Position numbers and translations under genes: made by a program
Notes under the pieces: generated by a model
Database searches by the model: none
Told to the model about the DNA's origin: nothing
The model's input: the letters and a program-made list of their open reading frames with translations, nothing else
Source of the DNA: Leucobacter sp. 7(1)
Lineage (GTDB): Bacteria > Actinomycetota > Actinomycetes > Actinomycetales > Microbacteriaceae
Length of the DNA: 64,000 nt
Assembly: GCF_900163635.1 (NCBI RefSeq)
Contig: NZ_FUID01000005.1
Coordinates: 1 to 64,000, forward strand
Direction of reading: 5' to 3'
Shown here: in pieces, positions 31,601 through 41,528 of the stretch
How the letters are laid out: every line of letters begins with the position of its first letter
How positions within the stretch are numbered: the first letter of the stretch is position 1

Positions 31601-32833
31601 ACAGGTTACCGCTTCACGGCAGCGCCTGCCGAGCCGATCGTGCTGAAGGATGACCCCGCGGCGAACAACATTCTTGTCGTCACCGAGTTTGTCGAGACTG
31701 AGCTTCAGGTCGGTGTCGACGTAGCGGGGGAGGCCGCAGACCTCATCTCGCAGGACGCGAGCTTCGAAGTTGCGGTTGTGTGTGAATTTGGGGGCGTGAC
31801 CCAGGACTACGGGCCGTTCTCGATCTTGCGCGGTGAAACCGAAACGATCACGGGGCTTCCTGTGGGAGTCAGCTGCACCGCGACCGAGCGCGATCACCGC
31901 GGGGCGGCTCAGGTGACAGCGAGTGTGAACGGAAGCCAGGCTGTGCTCGACGAGCAACGGGGTGTTCGCGTCAGCACGCTCGATCCGGGCAAGCACGAGA
32001 TCCGGTTCACGAACACCTTTGCGGCGGGTGGAGATCTGACGATCCTGAAAACAGCGGAGCTTCCTCGGGCCGGGCTTGCCGTGGGCGATGTCGCGTTCGG
32101 GCTGAGCTGTGATCTCGGCGGCTACACGCTGGATCTCGGCGACCGGGGAACCCTCGGCCTGAGTTTTGCGCCGGGTGAAGCACGGGCGAGCGGGAGTATC
32201 CGTCAACTCCCTGTCGGTGCCGAGTGCACCGTGCGGGAAACCGAGGCCGGCGGCGCTCACGTACCCGCGCCCGATCGCACCGTCACCGTGCTGCCCCAGG
32301 ACGAGGTCATTGTCGAGATGGTGAACACGGTGCACCCGGCCGCGCTCGAGCTCAGCAAAGAGGTGGCCGGTCCAGGAGCGGCGGAGGACCGGGTACCAGA
32401 CACCTTTGGCATTCAGTCTACGTGTACGCGAGAACTGACAATCGACGGCGTCGAACGGACAGTAACCGATCACGATGGGCTCTCCCGTGTTGCCCCAGGG
32501 GCCCCCGCAACGATTGCGGAGCTCCCCGCTGGCGCGCAGTGCGCGGTGACGGAGCCAGATCCCGCCGGGGCGGAACGCACCACGGTTGTTCCGCTCGGGG
32601 AGCAGCCTGTGGACGTTGCAGACCAGCCTGAAGAGTCTGCGTTGGTGACCTTGACAGGCCCCGGGCCCGAGGCCACTGCGGTACCAACGGAAGTTCGGGT
32701 GACGAACTTCTACACGTCGACGACGGGGCTGTCTGTGACCGGGGCCGTCCCGATGGGCTGGACCGCCGTCGTCGCACTGCTCCTGCTCAGTGGTGGACTG
32801 TTCGTGACTCTGCGTCGTCGGGCGCGCGGCTGA
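25604..32833 (+). CDS. Giant cell-surface protein (2,409 aa) with DUF11/DUF5979-like repeats
   Basis: I take the GTG at 25604 as start, because GGGAG lies eight bases upstream and it gives a textbook signal peptide (basic N terminus, then LATLLVGVLVAGLGVAGASA, cleavage near residue 40). The very long extracellular part is beta-rich. Segments around residue 1500-1620 resemble DUF11 modules (TLVLENRGSASSNLYGLRMEDVLPPEL). The last 470 residues hold about four DUF5979-like modules (for example LQVGVDVAG, LTILKTAELP, LELSKEVAGPG) with paired cysteines. The C terminus reads LSVTGA, a hydrophobic helix (about 2378-2400) and RRRARG, which is a sortase-type sorting signal with a non-standard motif. 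Adhesin or wall-associated role inferred. It stands alone between the hpf terminator and a convergent gene. Confidence 0.85.
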   Translation: MNHRLPRARSRAARRSLATLLVGVLVAGLGVAGASAAAAAPPEVTFTLVAIDRGVGEPLTEVAAGESFQLSANVGCPDPSGCGPAELQIGFPEHIEFLDKGIVAPPGASFVVTPAESGTGQVVTLTWESLDGTAVVFLPAAVPRITDAGADGTLATVTGTLSAGVGDDAVVITGAADMTLRVPEVPGVSGATHRWAEESVQEGSATDTSHTLTAIADANSTSTLTFRVPGDPSVPAAALPAAEAFDLVQLELNQNPGGATITFTLANGSTHDATLQPGDLTLVAPADAVAVELVATGLPSRALADPAARTVTMTAHSTLRTTQRTSGDRIIASPSTSRTVRATGHVVNAVSAPAAGESPIAEQRTLADVRVSTVPPALGHSLTWLTASGDSTSVYGSQEASAATIRLANTGLQELSEVSVRVDARSGDFFEYQRLTEVPAVTFPPGADRATIQYTVHTEDGPEQGTAREFGPFDAVPGPDVGEQDLAAVGAVSIVFSSSGGIPGGCELAAECAGAVVLQGALRETRLSNGAEITPPPQNPGTTPLSMTAAVGLRATTGTEASTSTQTAQLTIVKPQFTTTLTKRFGDGGSQTVYPPTGTAAAGDIYVPGREEQIYADHPLRFTVETQVNAGENEPQGATGFTIVDPQLEPSPSNLPENPFNTIRVTTLTPIAQAQAVCVADDESAVGSETVREFWVVDDLTDPQHIEFVDDVDPDELDRIVGFQLRVTPTAQSGEFPRAVRCEVPAGMTAGFRDAQVADMTHISPANLAPAETPGLLTVTNTAEVWTGTNLPTAVGSDRLTLLEEQRSAVAKAFAPEAPSHGIAGRNTRTGFTLAGVPDGQDSVATRIVDGGRIGDSLDIFALAKIRDARLGPDQILRLSFRDLNGAAIGPIGTVDPGTSLPTGPLSDAEIENSQSAGYREFREITRELEWNGEWAAGERERVFEVRATLQRSDPDQALQTFGAFSVILDATLRTTRLSDQDHEITGSPEGTRYTNVARISSRAVPLVDPDNEDDGQWTARPEGTAAFTVFAATEITGDGRVSWDAADGDGYLVAKHGTESHVTLEASNRTVVGPSGSAGAPGDLEGSVPIGIEQLTASVGGDAESGSNPFAILDFTGVSELSWPLSEDAPIWGSESMRRVAGTLSYTFADGSIEELQAPVGAEYSELNPKEERWGDIVGVAITWAEPHKFVGARLSASETPGRLGFTAALRDFVRADFTYDFTAGDPAQLGPGASIEGGFPSDEGLIQRRAALAAEYRGGLTPLEDFSGTLVSEELPINSAAPGVAATLSPTRNGVVDRDIASGTGQDTSWELRARNTGNFPVGVVRLASESGLLAGAWDGIATGSGAPAPGTLLDTSRIVQASVVYPKGATAAEIRVRDASGAWTAPIPAENGSAIALPPGGTGPQRWEDATGIRVEFAAEPGADQLIEKRSEAILRLTTRLRETLRSDTTELAPATLLPEGKQSWESQVTGAAAVHSSSQTGALATASNVSAALTVRPGTPAPRALKFAARYDANANTGLTNTQANPGSWVNFTLVLENRGSASSNLYGLRMEDVLPPELHYNATSAAYAWRVESAPEGVSTSPDVEIINNGSTSLRWTWPEHEVLRPGERIVLRLPLQLSDGLPASQTTLNTVRVIGSGIPDAPGPSVCAADDANAQVCTAQAGVEAQRIDSVRLESYLDAKVGGASVLGGESCDITTVADWDDGTWVRNPCLVETTVDGGLTYRVKVINSGNSALTDLRFVNELPKIGDKGTVLQSPRGSEWTPGFVPGSARLLTGEAATNLGARGDGELRGDTFRYSATAKPCTLIPDGYSTMTTMDCDAGDWSAVPSATSAAFGGDISFVNGTIGGGEYVLIDFDMSVPATGIAPSLSWNSAAGTGRTHPTTIWQPTSESPKSGARAQDTDMFVTVALGEGAATPWHLAAQNYEVTIACLNPGASIPSERVVTLPGIDTPQGTRTARVAGLPRGGSCEVSDQRYEPSPAAGPGQYGLASESPTGYRFTAAPAEPIVLKDDPAANNILVVTEFVETELQVGVDVAGEAADLISQDASFEVAVVCEFGGVTQDYGPFSILRGETETITGLPVGVSCTATERDHRGAAQVTASVNGSQAVLDEQRGVRVSTLDPGKHEIRFTNTFAAGGDLTILKTAELPRAGLAVGDVAFGLSCDLGGYTLDLGDRGTLGLSFAPGEARASGSIRQLPVGAECTVRETEAGGAHVPAPDRTVTVLPQDEVIVEMVNTVHPAALELSKEVAGPGAAEDRVPDTFGIQSTCTRELTIDGVERTVTDHDGLSRVAPGAPATIAELPAGAQCAVTEPDPAGAERTTVVPLGEQPVDVADQPEESALVTLTGPGPEATAVPTEVRVTNFYTSTTGLSVTGAVPMGWTAVVALLLLSGGLFVTLRRRARG

Positions 32834-32878
32834 GTGTGGGTCCCGCGTCTGGAACCAGCCGGGCGCGGGACCGATGAA

Positions 32879-33628
32879 CTATCGGTCGCGGTGAGGAAAG
32901 CGGAGCCGCCAGCCCCAGCGAAGCACCCCGCCCAGGGCCTCCCAGACGATGCCGACGCTCATCTTGGAGTGTCCCTCGGTCCGTTCCACAAAAGTGATGG
33001 GAACTTCAGTGATCGGGCACCCGAGGCGTTCGAGCGACCAGGCAGTTTCCACCTGGAAGGCATACCCCTGCGAATCGAGCGCACCGAGCTCGAGGCGTTG
33101 CACCCACCGAGTATCGAGCACGCGGAACCCGCTTGTGAGATCCCGCAGTGAGGAGCGAAGCGCGATCCGCGCGACCGAGGTTCCGGTGCGGGAAATCCAC
33201 CGGCGGTACCACGGCCAGTTCACGATGCGGCCGCCCGGGACCCAGCGGGCCCCGATGACGAGCCCGGCCCCGGCCTCAGCCGCGGCAAGGAGCGCCGGCA
33301 GCTCCGCCGGGAGGTGTGAGCCGTCGGAGTCCATCTCGACGACGTAGCGATAGCCACGATCCTGCGCCGCTTGAAATCCCCACGAGTACGCGGTGCCGAG
33401 CCCGAGCTTCCCGGAACGGTGGTGCACATTCACCCGGGGATCTGCAGCAAGCTCATCCGCAAGCCGACCCGTGCCGTCCGGGCTACCGTCGTCGATGATC
33501 AGCAGATGCGCGGCAGGGAGATGATGCAGGAGCCCCGCGACGGTTCCGGGCAGCGTCGCACGCTCGTTGTAGGTGGGGAGGAGGACAAGCACCTCGCCCT
33601 GGGCTGCATCGTCGTGCGGATTCTGCAT
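32879..33628 (-). CDS. Polyprenol-phosphate-mannose synthase (DPM1/Ppm1-like GT2)
   Basis: This enzyme would transfer mannose from GDP-mannose to polyprenyl phosphate on the cytoplasmic face, giving the donor for PMT and envelope mannosyltransferases. The 249-residue GT-A protein shows VLLPTYNERATL, IIDDGSPDGT, the metal-binding VEMDSDGSH and SGFRVLDTRW, the family pattern for DPM1. There is no membrane domain or fused acyltransferase, so it is the single-domain form. I choose the ATG at 33628 (AGGATGG seven bases upstream); ATG 33637 is possible. It converges with the giant surface-protein gene. Confidence 0.9.
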   Translation of the reverse strand: MQNPHDDAAQGEVLVLLPTYNERATLPGTVAGLLHHLPAAHLLIIDDGSPDGTGRLADELAADPRVNVHHRSGKLGLGTAYSWGFQAAQDRGYRYVVEMDSDGSHLPAELPALLAAAEAGAGLVIGARWVPGGRIVNWPWYRRWISRTGTSVARIALRSSLRDLTSGFRVLDTRWVQRLELGALDSQGYAFQVETAWSLERLGCPITEVPITFVERTEGHSKMSVGIVWEALGGVLRWGWRLRFPHRDR

Positions 33629-33732
33629 GCTGTCCATCCTGGCAGAGGCTACGTGGTCCACTCCCGTGAGAGGGGCGGCGAGACACCAACGGGAGGCTGC
33701 CCCATAGGCCAGCCTCCCGTCAGTATGCGAAA

Positions 33733-35193
33733 CTACGCGGCGTAGTTGTTGCGCAGGATCAGGCCAAGATCTGCGTCAACGTTGGTCCAGTACTGGAAGA
33801 ACCGCTCGCGGATCTCGTCGACTGTGATCGACTTCGCCTGGCCGCCGAGGACCGCCTGGAAGCGCTCCTTTGCCGCGGCGTCGAACACATCGCGGTAGAG
33901 CGTCCCGGGCTGACCGAAATCGTCGTCATCGGCGCGGAGCGTGTACGCGCTGCGCACGAGCTCGCCGTCCGACTCCCAGCTCGCTTCGACGCCGAGCTGC
34001 GGGTCGGCGGCGGGGCCGCCGGCAGCGCCGTAGGAGTTCGGCGTGTAGGTGCGGTGCTCGGGGCCGTTGAAGCGGTACTGCATGTTGCCCTCGTGCATGT
34101 AGTTGCGCACCTCGGCCGCGTGCGGCTGGTTCACGGGCAGCTGGTTGAAGTTCGTGCCGATCCGGTAGCGGTGCGCGTCCGCGTAGGAGAACACGCGGGC
34201 CATCAGCATCTTGTCGGGCGAGATGCCGGTGCCGGGCACCTGGTTTCCGGGGGAGAACGCGGCCTGCTCGATCTGAGCGAAGAAATTCTCCGGGTTGCGG
34301 TTCAGGGTGAACGTGCCGACCTTGATGCGCGGGTAGTCCGCCTTGGGCCAGGTCTTCGTCAGGTCGAACGGGTTGAAGCGGTAGGTCTTCGCCTCCTCGT
34401 ACGGCATGATCTGCACGTACACGTCCCACGCCGGGTACTCTTCGCGGGCGATCGCATCGAAGAGGTCGCGGCGGTAGTAATCAGCGTCGGATCCGGCAAG
34501 CTGTTCAGCGGCCTCGGGAGAGAGGTGCTCGACGCCCTGCTGGGACATGAAGTGGTACTTCACCCAGAACCGCTCGCCTGCGGCGTTGACCCACTGATAG
34601 GTGTGCGATCCGTAGCCGTTCAGGTGACGCCAGCTCTTCGAGAGGCCACGATCGCCCATGAGATAGGTGACCTGGTGTGCCGACTCAGGGGAGAGGGTCC
34701 AGAAATCCCACTGCATGTCAGCATCGCGCAGACCCGAATCGCCGAGGCGCTTCTGCGAGTGAATGAAGTCGGGGAACTTGATGCCGTCCCGGATGAAGAA
34801 CGTCGGGGTGTTGTTGCCGACAATGTCGAGGTTGCCCTCAGACGTGTAGAAACGCAGCGAGAAGCCGCGCACGTCACGCCAGGTATCGGGGGAACCCTGC
34901 TCGCCGGCGACGGACGAGAACCGGATGAGGGTTTCGCTCTTGGCGCCCGGCTGGAATACCGCTGCGCGGGTGTACTTCGAGACGTCCTCGGTCACAACGA
35001 ACTCGCCGAAGGCGCCGCCGCCCTTGGCGTGCGGGTTGCGCTCGGGCACCCGCTCGCGGTTGAAGGAGGCCAGCTTCTCAACCAGGTAGCGGTCGTGGAG
35101 CACCGTGGGGCCGTCGGCCCCGACAGTGAGGGAGTGCTCGTCACTCGCGACCGGCGTACCGGTCTGTGTGGTGGTGGGCTGCTTGTCAGACAT
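33733..35193 (-). CDS. katA: Monofunctional haem catalase
   Basis: This enzyme dismutates hydrogen peroxide. The 486-residue small-subunit catalase has the distal-side His in [14 protein letters not shown], the distal Asn in [16 protein letters not shown], and the proximal haem Tyr in [15 protein letters not shown]. The ATG at 35193 follows GAGAGAGG at ideal spacing. The fur-type gene lies directly upstream (74 bases) on the same strand, with a 27-base palindrome in front of it, so the pair is probably one peroxide-responsive transcript (compare CatR-CatA of Streptomyces and FurA-KatG of mycobacteria). Confidence 0.96.
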   Translation of the reverse strand: MSDKQPTTTQTGTPVASDEHSLTVGADGPTVLHDRYLVEKLASFNRERVPERNPHAKGGGAFGEFVVTEDVSKYTRAAVFQPGAKSETLIRFSSVAGEQGSPDTWRDVRGFSLRFYTSEGNLDIVGNNTPTFFIRDGIKFPDFIHSQKRLGDSGLRDADMQWDFWTLSPESAHQVTYLMGDRGLSKSWRHLNGYGSHTYQWVNAAGERFWVKYHFMSQQGVEHLSPEAAEQLAGSDADYYRRDLFDAIAREEYPAWDVYVQIMPYEEAKTYRFNPFDLTKTWPKADYPRIKVGTFTLNRNPENFFAQIEQAAFSPGNQVPGTGISPDKMLMARVFSYADAHRYRIGTNFNQLPVNQPHAAEVRNYMHEGNMQYRFNGPEHRTYTPNSYGAAGGPAADPQLGVEASWESDGELVRSAYTLRADDDDFGQPGTLYRDVFDAAAKERFQAVLGGQAKSITVDEIRERFFQYWTNVDADLGLILRNNYAA

Positions 35194-35267
35194 TGATGCC
35201 TCTCTCATGGTTCGGGAAGGGTGGTCTCTGGCGGAGCGCGACTGTGCTGACGCGCAACGCGGCGGAG

Positions 35268-35702
35268 TTAGCTTGTCGCCGCGGTACACGCGGCACACAC
35301 TCCGTAAAAGGTGATCTCTGCGGTGTCGACCGTAAAGCCGTGGTCGACCTCGGGAGTCAGGCAGGGTGCGCTCCCGACCACGCAGGGGACGTCTTCGATG
35401 CGGCCGCAGGCGCGGCACACAAGGTGGTGGTGGTTGTCGACGCGCGCCTCATAGTGTGCGGGTCCGCCGTCGTGCGCCAGGCGGCGCACGAGCCCGGCGT
35501 CGGTGAGGGCACCCAGCACGCCGTACACGGCCTGGAGTGAGGTCCCGGGCAACGTGTCGCGAAGGCGCTCGTACACGCCGCTCGCGTCAAGGTGGCCGCC
35601 TGGCTCAAGCATCTCGAGTACCGCACGTCGGGGAGCCGTTGAGCGCAGCCCCGCGGCGCTCAACTGAGCGTCCGTGGCGGAGCGGGGTGCGCGAGGGGTC
35701 AT
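35268..35702 (-). CDS. Fur-family peroxide-responsive repressor (CatR/FurA-like)
   Basis: The 144-residue protein has the N-terminal winged helix ([29 protein letters not shown] in segments) and the C-terminal metal-binding part. That part includes the His-rich [10 protein letters not shown] regulatory site and CAAC near the end, forming two CxxC pairs for structural zinc. Context immediately upstream of catalase points to peroxide sensing rather than iron uptake. I use the ATG at 35702; the longer frame to 35765 would run through the palindromic operator. Autoregulation is likely. Confidence 0.9.
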   Translation of the reverse strand: MTPRAPRSATDAQLSAAGLRSTAPRRAVLEMLEPGGHLDASGVYERLRDTLPGTSLQAVYGVLGALTDAGLVRRLAHDGGPAHYEARVDNHHHLVCRACGRIEDVPCVVGSAPCLTPEVDHGFTVDTAEITFYGVCAACTAATS

Positions 35703-35715
35703 GCTCCCAGTATAG

Positions 35716-35742
35716 CGTTCTTTTGAATCATTCAAAAGAACG
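35716..35742. promoter_or_regulatory. 27-bp perfect palindrome, Fur/PerR-type operator
   Basis: Half-sites CGTTCTTTTGAAT and ATTCAAAAGAACG flank a central C, 13 perfect pairs, centred 27 bases upstream of the fur-family start. The AT-rich symmetry and position fit an autoregulatory Fur-family operator. Confidence 0.85.
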
Positions 35743-35860
35743 ACATTCCCAGCGGGTCGTCTCACCGCGTTGCTAAGCTGAGGCAGTTGTCACAATTTGG
35801 CAACGGCGTTGAGTCTGTTCTGCAGAGCGGGTCAGCGTGCCAACCTATCGGAGAGACAAC

Positions 35861-38599
<2,739 letters not shown>

Positions 38600-38659
38600 G
38601 GCGACCCGCCCTCACCAAACCGTGCTCCGCACCCGCGGACCGATGGGGAGATATACCGA

Positions 38660-39616
38660 ATGGCAAGCGAGAACACCGGTCGTCTGACCAAGAACGAGCG
38701 ACGCACTCAGGCGCGCGAACAGGCGCGCAAGGCCCGTGAACAGGAGAAGAAGCGGGAGAAGCGCAACCGCCTCTTCCTGCAGGGAGGCATCGTTATCGGT
38801 GTCCTCGCGATCCTCGGGATCGTGGCCCTCGTCCTGACGCAGACCATGAAGCCCGCGGGCCCCGGCCCGGAGAACATGGCCTCCGGTGGTGTGGTGTTCA
38901 CGAAGGACCTGAAGGTCGTTGAAGGTCCCGCGCTCGAATCGGGGGCGGAGCGTGAAGCACGCACCGTCAACCGTGACGAGCTGCCGCTCGACGTCACGGT
39001 CTACGCCGACTACATGTGCCCCGCTTGTGGCGCGTTCGAGCAGCAGTACGGCACCATGCTCGAAAACTACGTCGGCGCTGGCGACATTGAGCTCGAGATT
39101 TACCCGCTGAACTTCCTCGACGGTGCATCACTCGGTTCGAAGTACTCGACACGCGCGGGCAACCTGCTTGCCTGCGTCGTCGAAGAGCAGCCCGACGTTG
39201 CCTTTGCGTTGCATACCCGACTCCTGAGCCCCGAGGTGCAGCCGAAGGAAGGCACCACCGGGTTGAGCGATGAGCAGCTCCTGGAAGAGGCCGAGGCGGC
39301 CGGCGCGAAGCTCACACCCGAACTGCGTTCCTGCGTGCAGGACGTGACGTTCGGCAGCTTCATCTCCGCGAACTACAAGTCCGCGAGCGAGACCGGCATC
39401 AAGGGACTCGCCGATGGCGCGCTCATGCTGAGCGCCGACGGTGCCACCCCGCAGCCCGCCGACGGACCGCAGCGTCTCGTCTCCACACCGACCGTCATTG
39501 TCAATGGTCAGCAGTGGAACCAGGCCCGCGACGGCGACCTCGAATCGTACCTCCTGAAGGTCAAGGGCGAGTACGAACAGGCGCAGGAGAAGTCCGACGC
39601 CAAAAAATCTGAGTAG
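38660..39616 (+). CDS. Membrane-anchored DsbA-family thiol-disulfide protein
   Basis: The 318-residue protein has a highly charged cytoplasmic N terminus (about 1-38, Lys/Arg/Glu coiled-coil-like), one transmembrane helix (about 39-63) and an extracellular thioredoxin-fold domain. That domain has the active site CPAC (DYMCPACGAFEQQYG) and the cis-Pro loop VSTPTVIVNG near the end. It fits the actinobacterial DsbA/MdbA-like group that introduces or isomerises disulfides in exported proteins. It follows secA by 60 bases and may be co-transcribed, with a hairpin terminator after it. Confidence 0.88.
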   Translation: MASENTGRLTKNERRTQAREQARKAREQEKKREKRNRLFLQGGIVIGVLAILGIVALVLTQTMKPAGPGPENMASGGVVFTKDLKVVEGPALESGAEREARTVNRDELPLDVTVYADYMCPACGAFEQQYGTMLENYVGAGDIELEIYPLNFLDGASLGSKYSTRAGNLLACVVEEQPDVAFALHTRLLSPEVQPKEGTTGLSDEQLLEEAEAAGAKLTPELRSCVQDVTFGSFISANYKSASETGIKGLADGALMLSADGATPQPADGPQRLVSTPTVIVNGQQWNQARDGDLESYLLKVKGEYEQAQEKSDAKKSE

Positions 39617-39626
39617 ACTTACTCAC

Positions 39627-39650
39627 GGGGCGGTCGCGTACGGCCGCCCC
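39627..39650 (+). terminator. Hairpin terminator between dsbA-like gene and tRNA-Thr
   Basis: A 7-bp GC stem GGGGCGG/CCGCCCC with a 10-base loop lies 10 bases after the stop. Confidence 0.7.
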
Positions 39651-39654
39651 ACTT

Positions 39655-39730
39655 GCCGCCTTAGCTCATCTGGTAGAGCAGCGCCCTTGTAAAGCGCAGG
39701 TGATCGGTTCGAGTCCGATAGGCGGCTCCA
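39655..39730 (+). tRNA. tRNA-Thr (anticodon TGT), CCA encoded
   Basis: A 76-base cloverleaf with acceptor arm GCCGCCT pairing to AGGCGGC, D-arm with GGTAGAGC, anticodon loop CTTGTAA, T-arm GATCGGTTCGAGTCCGATA-like and an encoded 3' CCA after a T discriminator. The innermost anticodon-stem pair is a C-A mismatch. The last 21 bases are copied at 39855-39875 with one mismatch. Confidence 0.95.
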
Positions 39731-39732
39731 GT

Positions 39733-39757
39733 AAGGCCCCGCTCCGCGGGGCCTTTT
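39733..39757 (+). terminator. Terminator of tRNA-Thr
   Basis: A 9-bp stem AAGGCCCCG/CGGGGCCTT is followed by TT and begins 3 bases after the encoded CCA. Confidence 0.9.
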
Positions 39758-39871
39758 GCGTGTCGCCGGCTATCGGGCTTTGAACCGATTCCGGCGAAGC
39801 CAACTTCGCCGGCTTGCCGCGCGCAACGCTTCGCCTTGCCCGGAGCGCGGCAAGCGAGTCCGATAGGCGGT

Positions 39872-40050
39872 TCCAGCAAGAAAACGCGAAGCGTTTTCGG
39901 CCGGAGTCGGTGCCGCCACTGCGGCACTTGCAGATGAGCACTGCCGCGAAGCGTCCTGTTTCCAGCAAGAAAACGCGTAGCGTTTTCGGCCGGGGTCGGT
40001 GCCGCCACTGCGGCGCTTGCAGATCAGCACTGCCACGAAGCGTCCTGCTC
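39872..40050 (+). repeat. Two tandem ~88-bp hairpin-module repeats
   Basis: Copies start with TCCAGCAAGAAAACGCG at about 39872 and 39961 and differ at only a handful of positions. Each contains hairpin A (AAAACGC..GCGTTTT; 39881-39897 and 39970-39986) and hairpin B (GTGCCGC, loop CACT, GCGGCAC; 39910-39927 and 39999-40016). The second hairpin B has one A-to-G change that turns a T-A pair into a G-T wobble. Both hairpin types also occur after nusA, and hairpin A after hmuT. Confidence 0.9.
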
Positions 40051-40144
40051 CAGGGTGGCTCCGCTCCCATCGCTACCCCTCCCGCTACCCCTCCCGCTCC
40101 CTCTGCCTCCTCTGCCTCCTCTGCCTCCTCTCCAGCTTGGTATC

Positions 40145-40458
40145 GCGTCGAGACCGCGATTGTGCGCGTTATCCACGCGCGGTAGGTGCGAGATTGCGTT
40201 CTCGGCGGAGCCTGCCGGGTGGGTGAGCGGGAAAAGGTCAAGAAGGGGAGTGGGGATGGGCCCAGGGTGGCCCGGACGACGCCCCGCCGAGATCGCGATC
40301 TTGGGCGTAGGTGCGGCCGGCCCGGTGCGTGATCGCGTTCTCAATGGGGCTTCTCACTCCCACCCACCCACACACACACCTCCAGGGTGATACCCCGCCG
40401 AGATCCCGATTCTGCGCGTTCGTAGCGCGAGATACGTGCGAGATTGCGTTCTCGGCGG
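40145..40458. repeat. Three ~64-bp units with terminal inverted repeats
   Basis: Units lie at about 40145-40208, 40282-40349 and 40393-40458. The best preserved (40395-40458) begins CCGCCGAGA and ends TCTCGGCGG, a 9-bp terminal inverted repeat. Units 1 and 3 share GTGCGAGATTGCGTTCTCGG and the following CTGCCGGGTGGGTGA. Unit 2 is more diverged. Confidence 0.75.
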
Positions 40459-40574
40459 AGCTGCCGGGTGGGTGAATGGGGATAGGGGTAAGAGGTAGGG
40501 AGGGGAGGGGGCGTCAGGGAAGACAGGACGGCACCTCGTACATGGGTATCGCGCGAGGCGAGTAGGGTAGCGGG

Positions 40575-41528
40575 GTGAGTCGTACTCGATCTTTCCCCGT
40601 GTGGGCCGCACTGCTGGGCTCGGGCTTGGCTGGCGTCCTCGTTGCTCTGCAGTCCCGTATTAATGGGGGTCTCAGCCAGCAGATCGGCAACGGTTATGTG
40701 ACGGCAGCGGTCTCATTCGCTATTGGCCTCGTGGTGATGACTGTGGTCTTGCTCGCCTCACGCAAGGGCCGCGCAGGGTTAGGGCGGGTTCGGACCGAGG
40801 TTCGAACCAGAAGGCTGCCCGCCTGGACGTTGATCGGCGGTGCTGGCGGCGCGTTTTTCGTGCTGAGCCAGGGGCTCGTCGCCCCGCTCACTGGCCTCGC
40901 ACTGTTCACCGTCGGGATCGTCGCCGGGCAGGTGCTCGGAGGGCTCGTGCTCGATCGGATTGGGCTCGGCCCAGGTGGCCGCATCGATCCGACACCCACC
41001 CGGATCGCGGGCACGGTCCTCGCCGTGATCGCGGTGATCGTGTCGGTTGGCTTCAGCGGCGACGCCACCGACCAGAGCGTGTTGTGGCTGGTCGTGTTCC
41101 CGGTGTTCGTTGGCGTGCTTGTCTCTGCGCAATCGATGGTGAACGGGCTCGTGCGCTCGGCCGCACAGAGCGCGATCACAGCCACCTTCGTGAACTTCGT
41201 GGTCGGGACGACGCTCCTGGGGCTGATCGCCGTGATCTCCGTTGCGACGTCCGGATGGCCTACTGAGTGGCCATCCTCACCCGTGTACTACCTCGGCGGG
41301 GTGATCGGGACGATCTTCATTGCAGTCGCCGCCATGCTTGTGCGGACCGCGGGTGTGCTGCTGCTGAGCATGTCTAACGTTGCCGGCCAGCTCCTCGCTG
41401 CACTGGCGTTCGATGCCGGTGCGCCGCTGGGAGGGGGGCTCACCCTGGGGCTCGTCGCGGGCACCGCCGTCGCGCTTCTCGCGGTTGTTATTGCGGCGCT
41501 GCCGTGGCGTCCGCGCTCGGCGCGCTGA
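40575..41528 (+). CDS. DMT-superfamily transporter, YdcZ/DUF606 type
   Basis: The 317-residue membrane protein has about ten hydrophobic helices arranged as a tandem duplication: GLAGVLVALQSRINGGLSQQIGN in the first half resembles GVLVSAQSMVNGLVRSAAQSA in the second. This is the fused form of the YdcZ family within the drug/metabolite transporter superfamily. The substrate is unknown. The start is a GTG at 40575. It stands apart from the repeat-rich gap upstream and converges with the nitroreductase gene, whose last 41 bases overlap its end on the other strand. Confidence 0.85.
   Translation: MSRTRSFPVWAALLGSGLAGVLVALQSRINGGLSQQIGNGYVTAAVSFAIGLVVMTVVLLASRKGRAGLGRVRTEVRTRRLPAWTLIGGAGGAFFVLSQGLVAPLTGLALFTVGIVAGQVLGGLVLDRIGLGPGGRIDPTPTRIAGTVLAVIAVIVSVGFSGDATDQSVLWLVVFPVFVGVLVSAQSMVNGLVRSAAQSAITATFVNFVVGTTLLGLIAVISVATSGWPTEWPSSPVYYLGGVIGTIFIAVAAMLVRTAGVLLLSMSNVAGQLLAALAFDAGAPLGGGLTLGLVAGTAVALLAVVIAALPWRPRSAR

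Larger units (their letters stand above)
39731..40574. other. 844-bp gene-free, repeat-rich gap
   Basis: No protein gene is supported. In order it holds: the tRNA terminator; an inverted, diverged copy of the tRNA T-arm (39766-39787); hairpins CCGGCGAAG/CTTCGCCGG (39791-39812) and CTTGCCGCGC/GCGCGGCAAG (39813-39854); a direct copy of the tRNA 3' end (39855-39875); a tandem pair of about 88-base hairpin repeats (39872-40050); pyrimidine-rich minisatellites (40070-40135); and three units of a second repeat family (40145-40458). A purine-rich stretch completes it. Frames through it lack credible protein features. Confidence 0.8.

Noticed and set aside
39710-39875. tRNA-Thr direct repeats as attachment sites of a genomic island
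   Set aside because: Only 124 bases separate the copies, no integrase is nearby, and the same copy pattern occurs at protein genes; gene-end duplication fits better.
39872-40050. CRISPR array
   Set aside because: There are only two units, they abut without unique spacers, and no cas gene is present.
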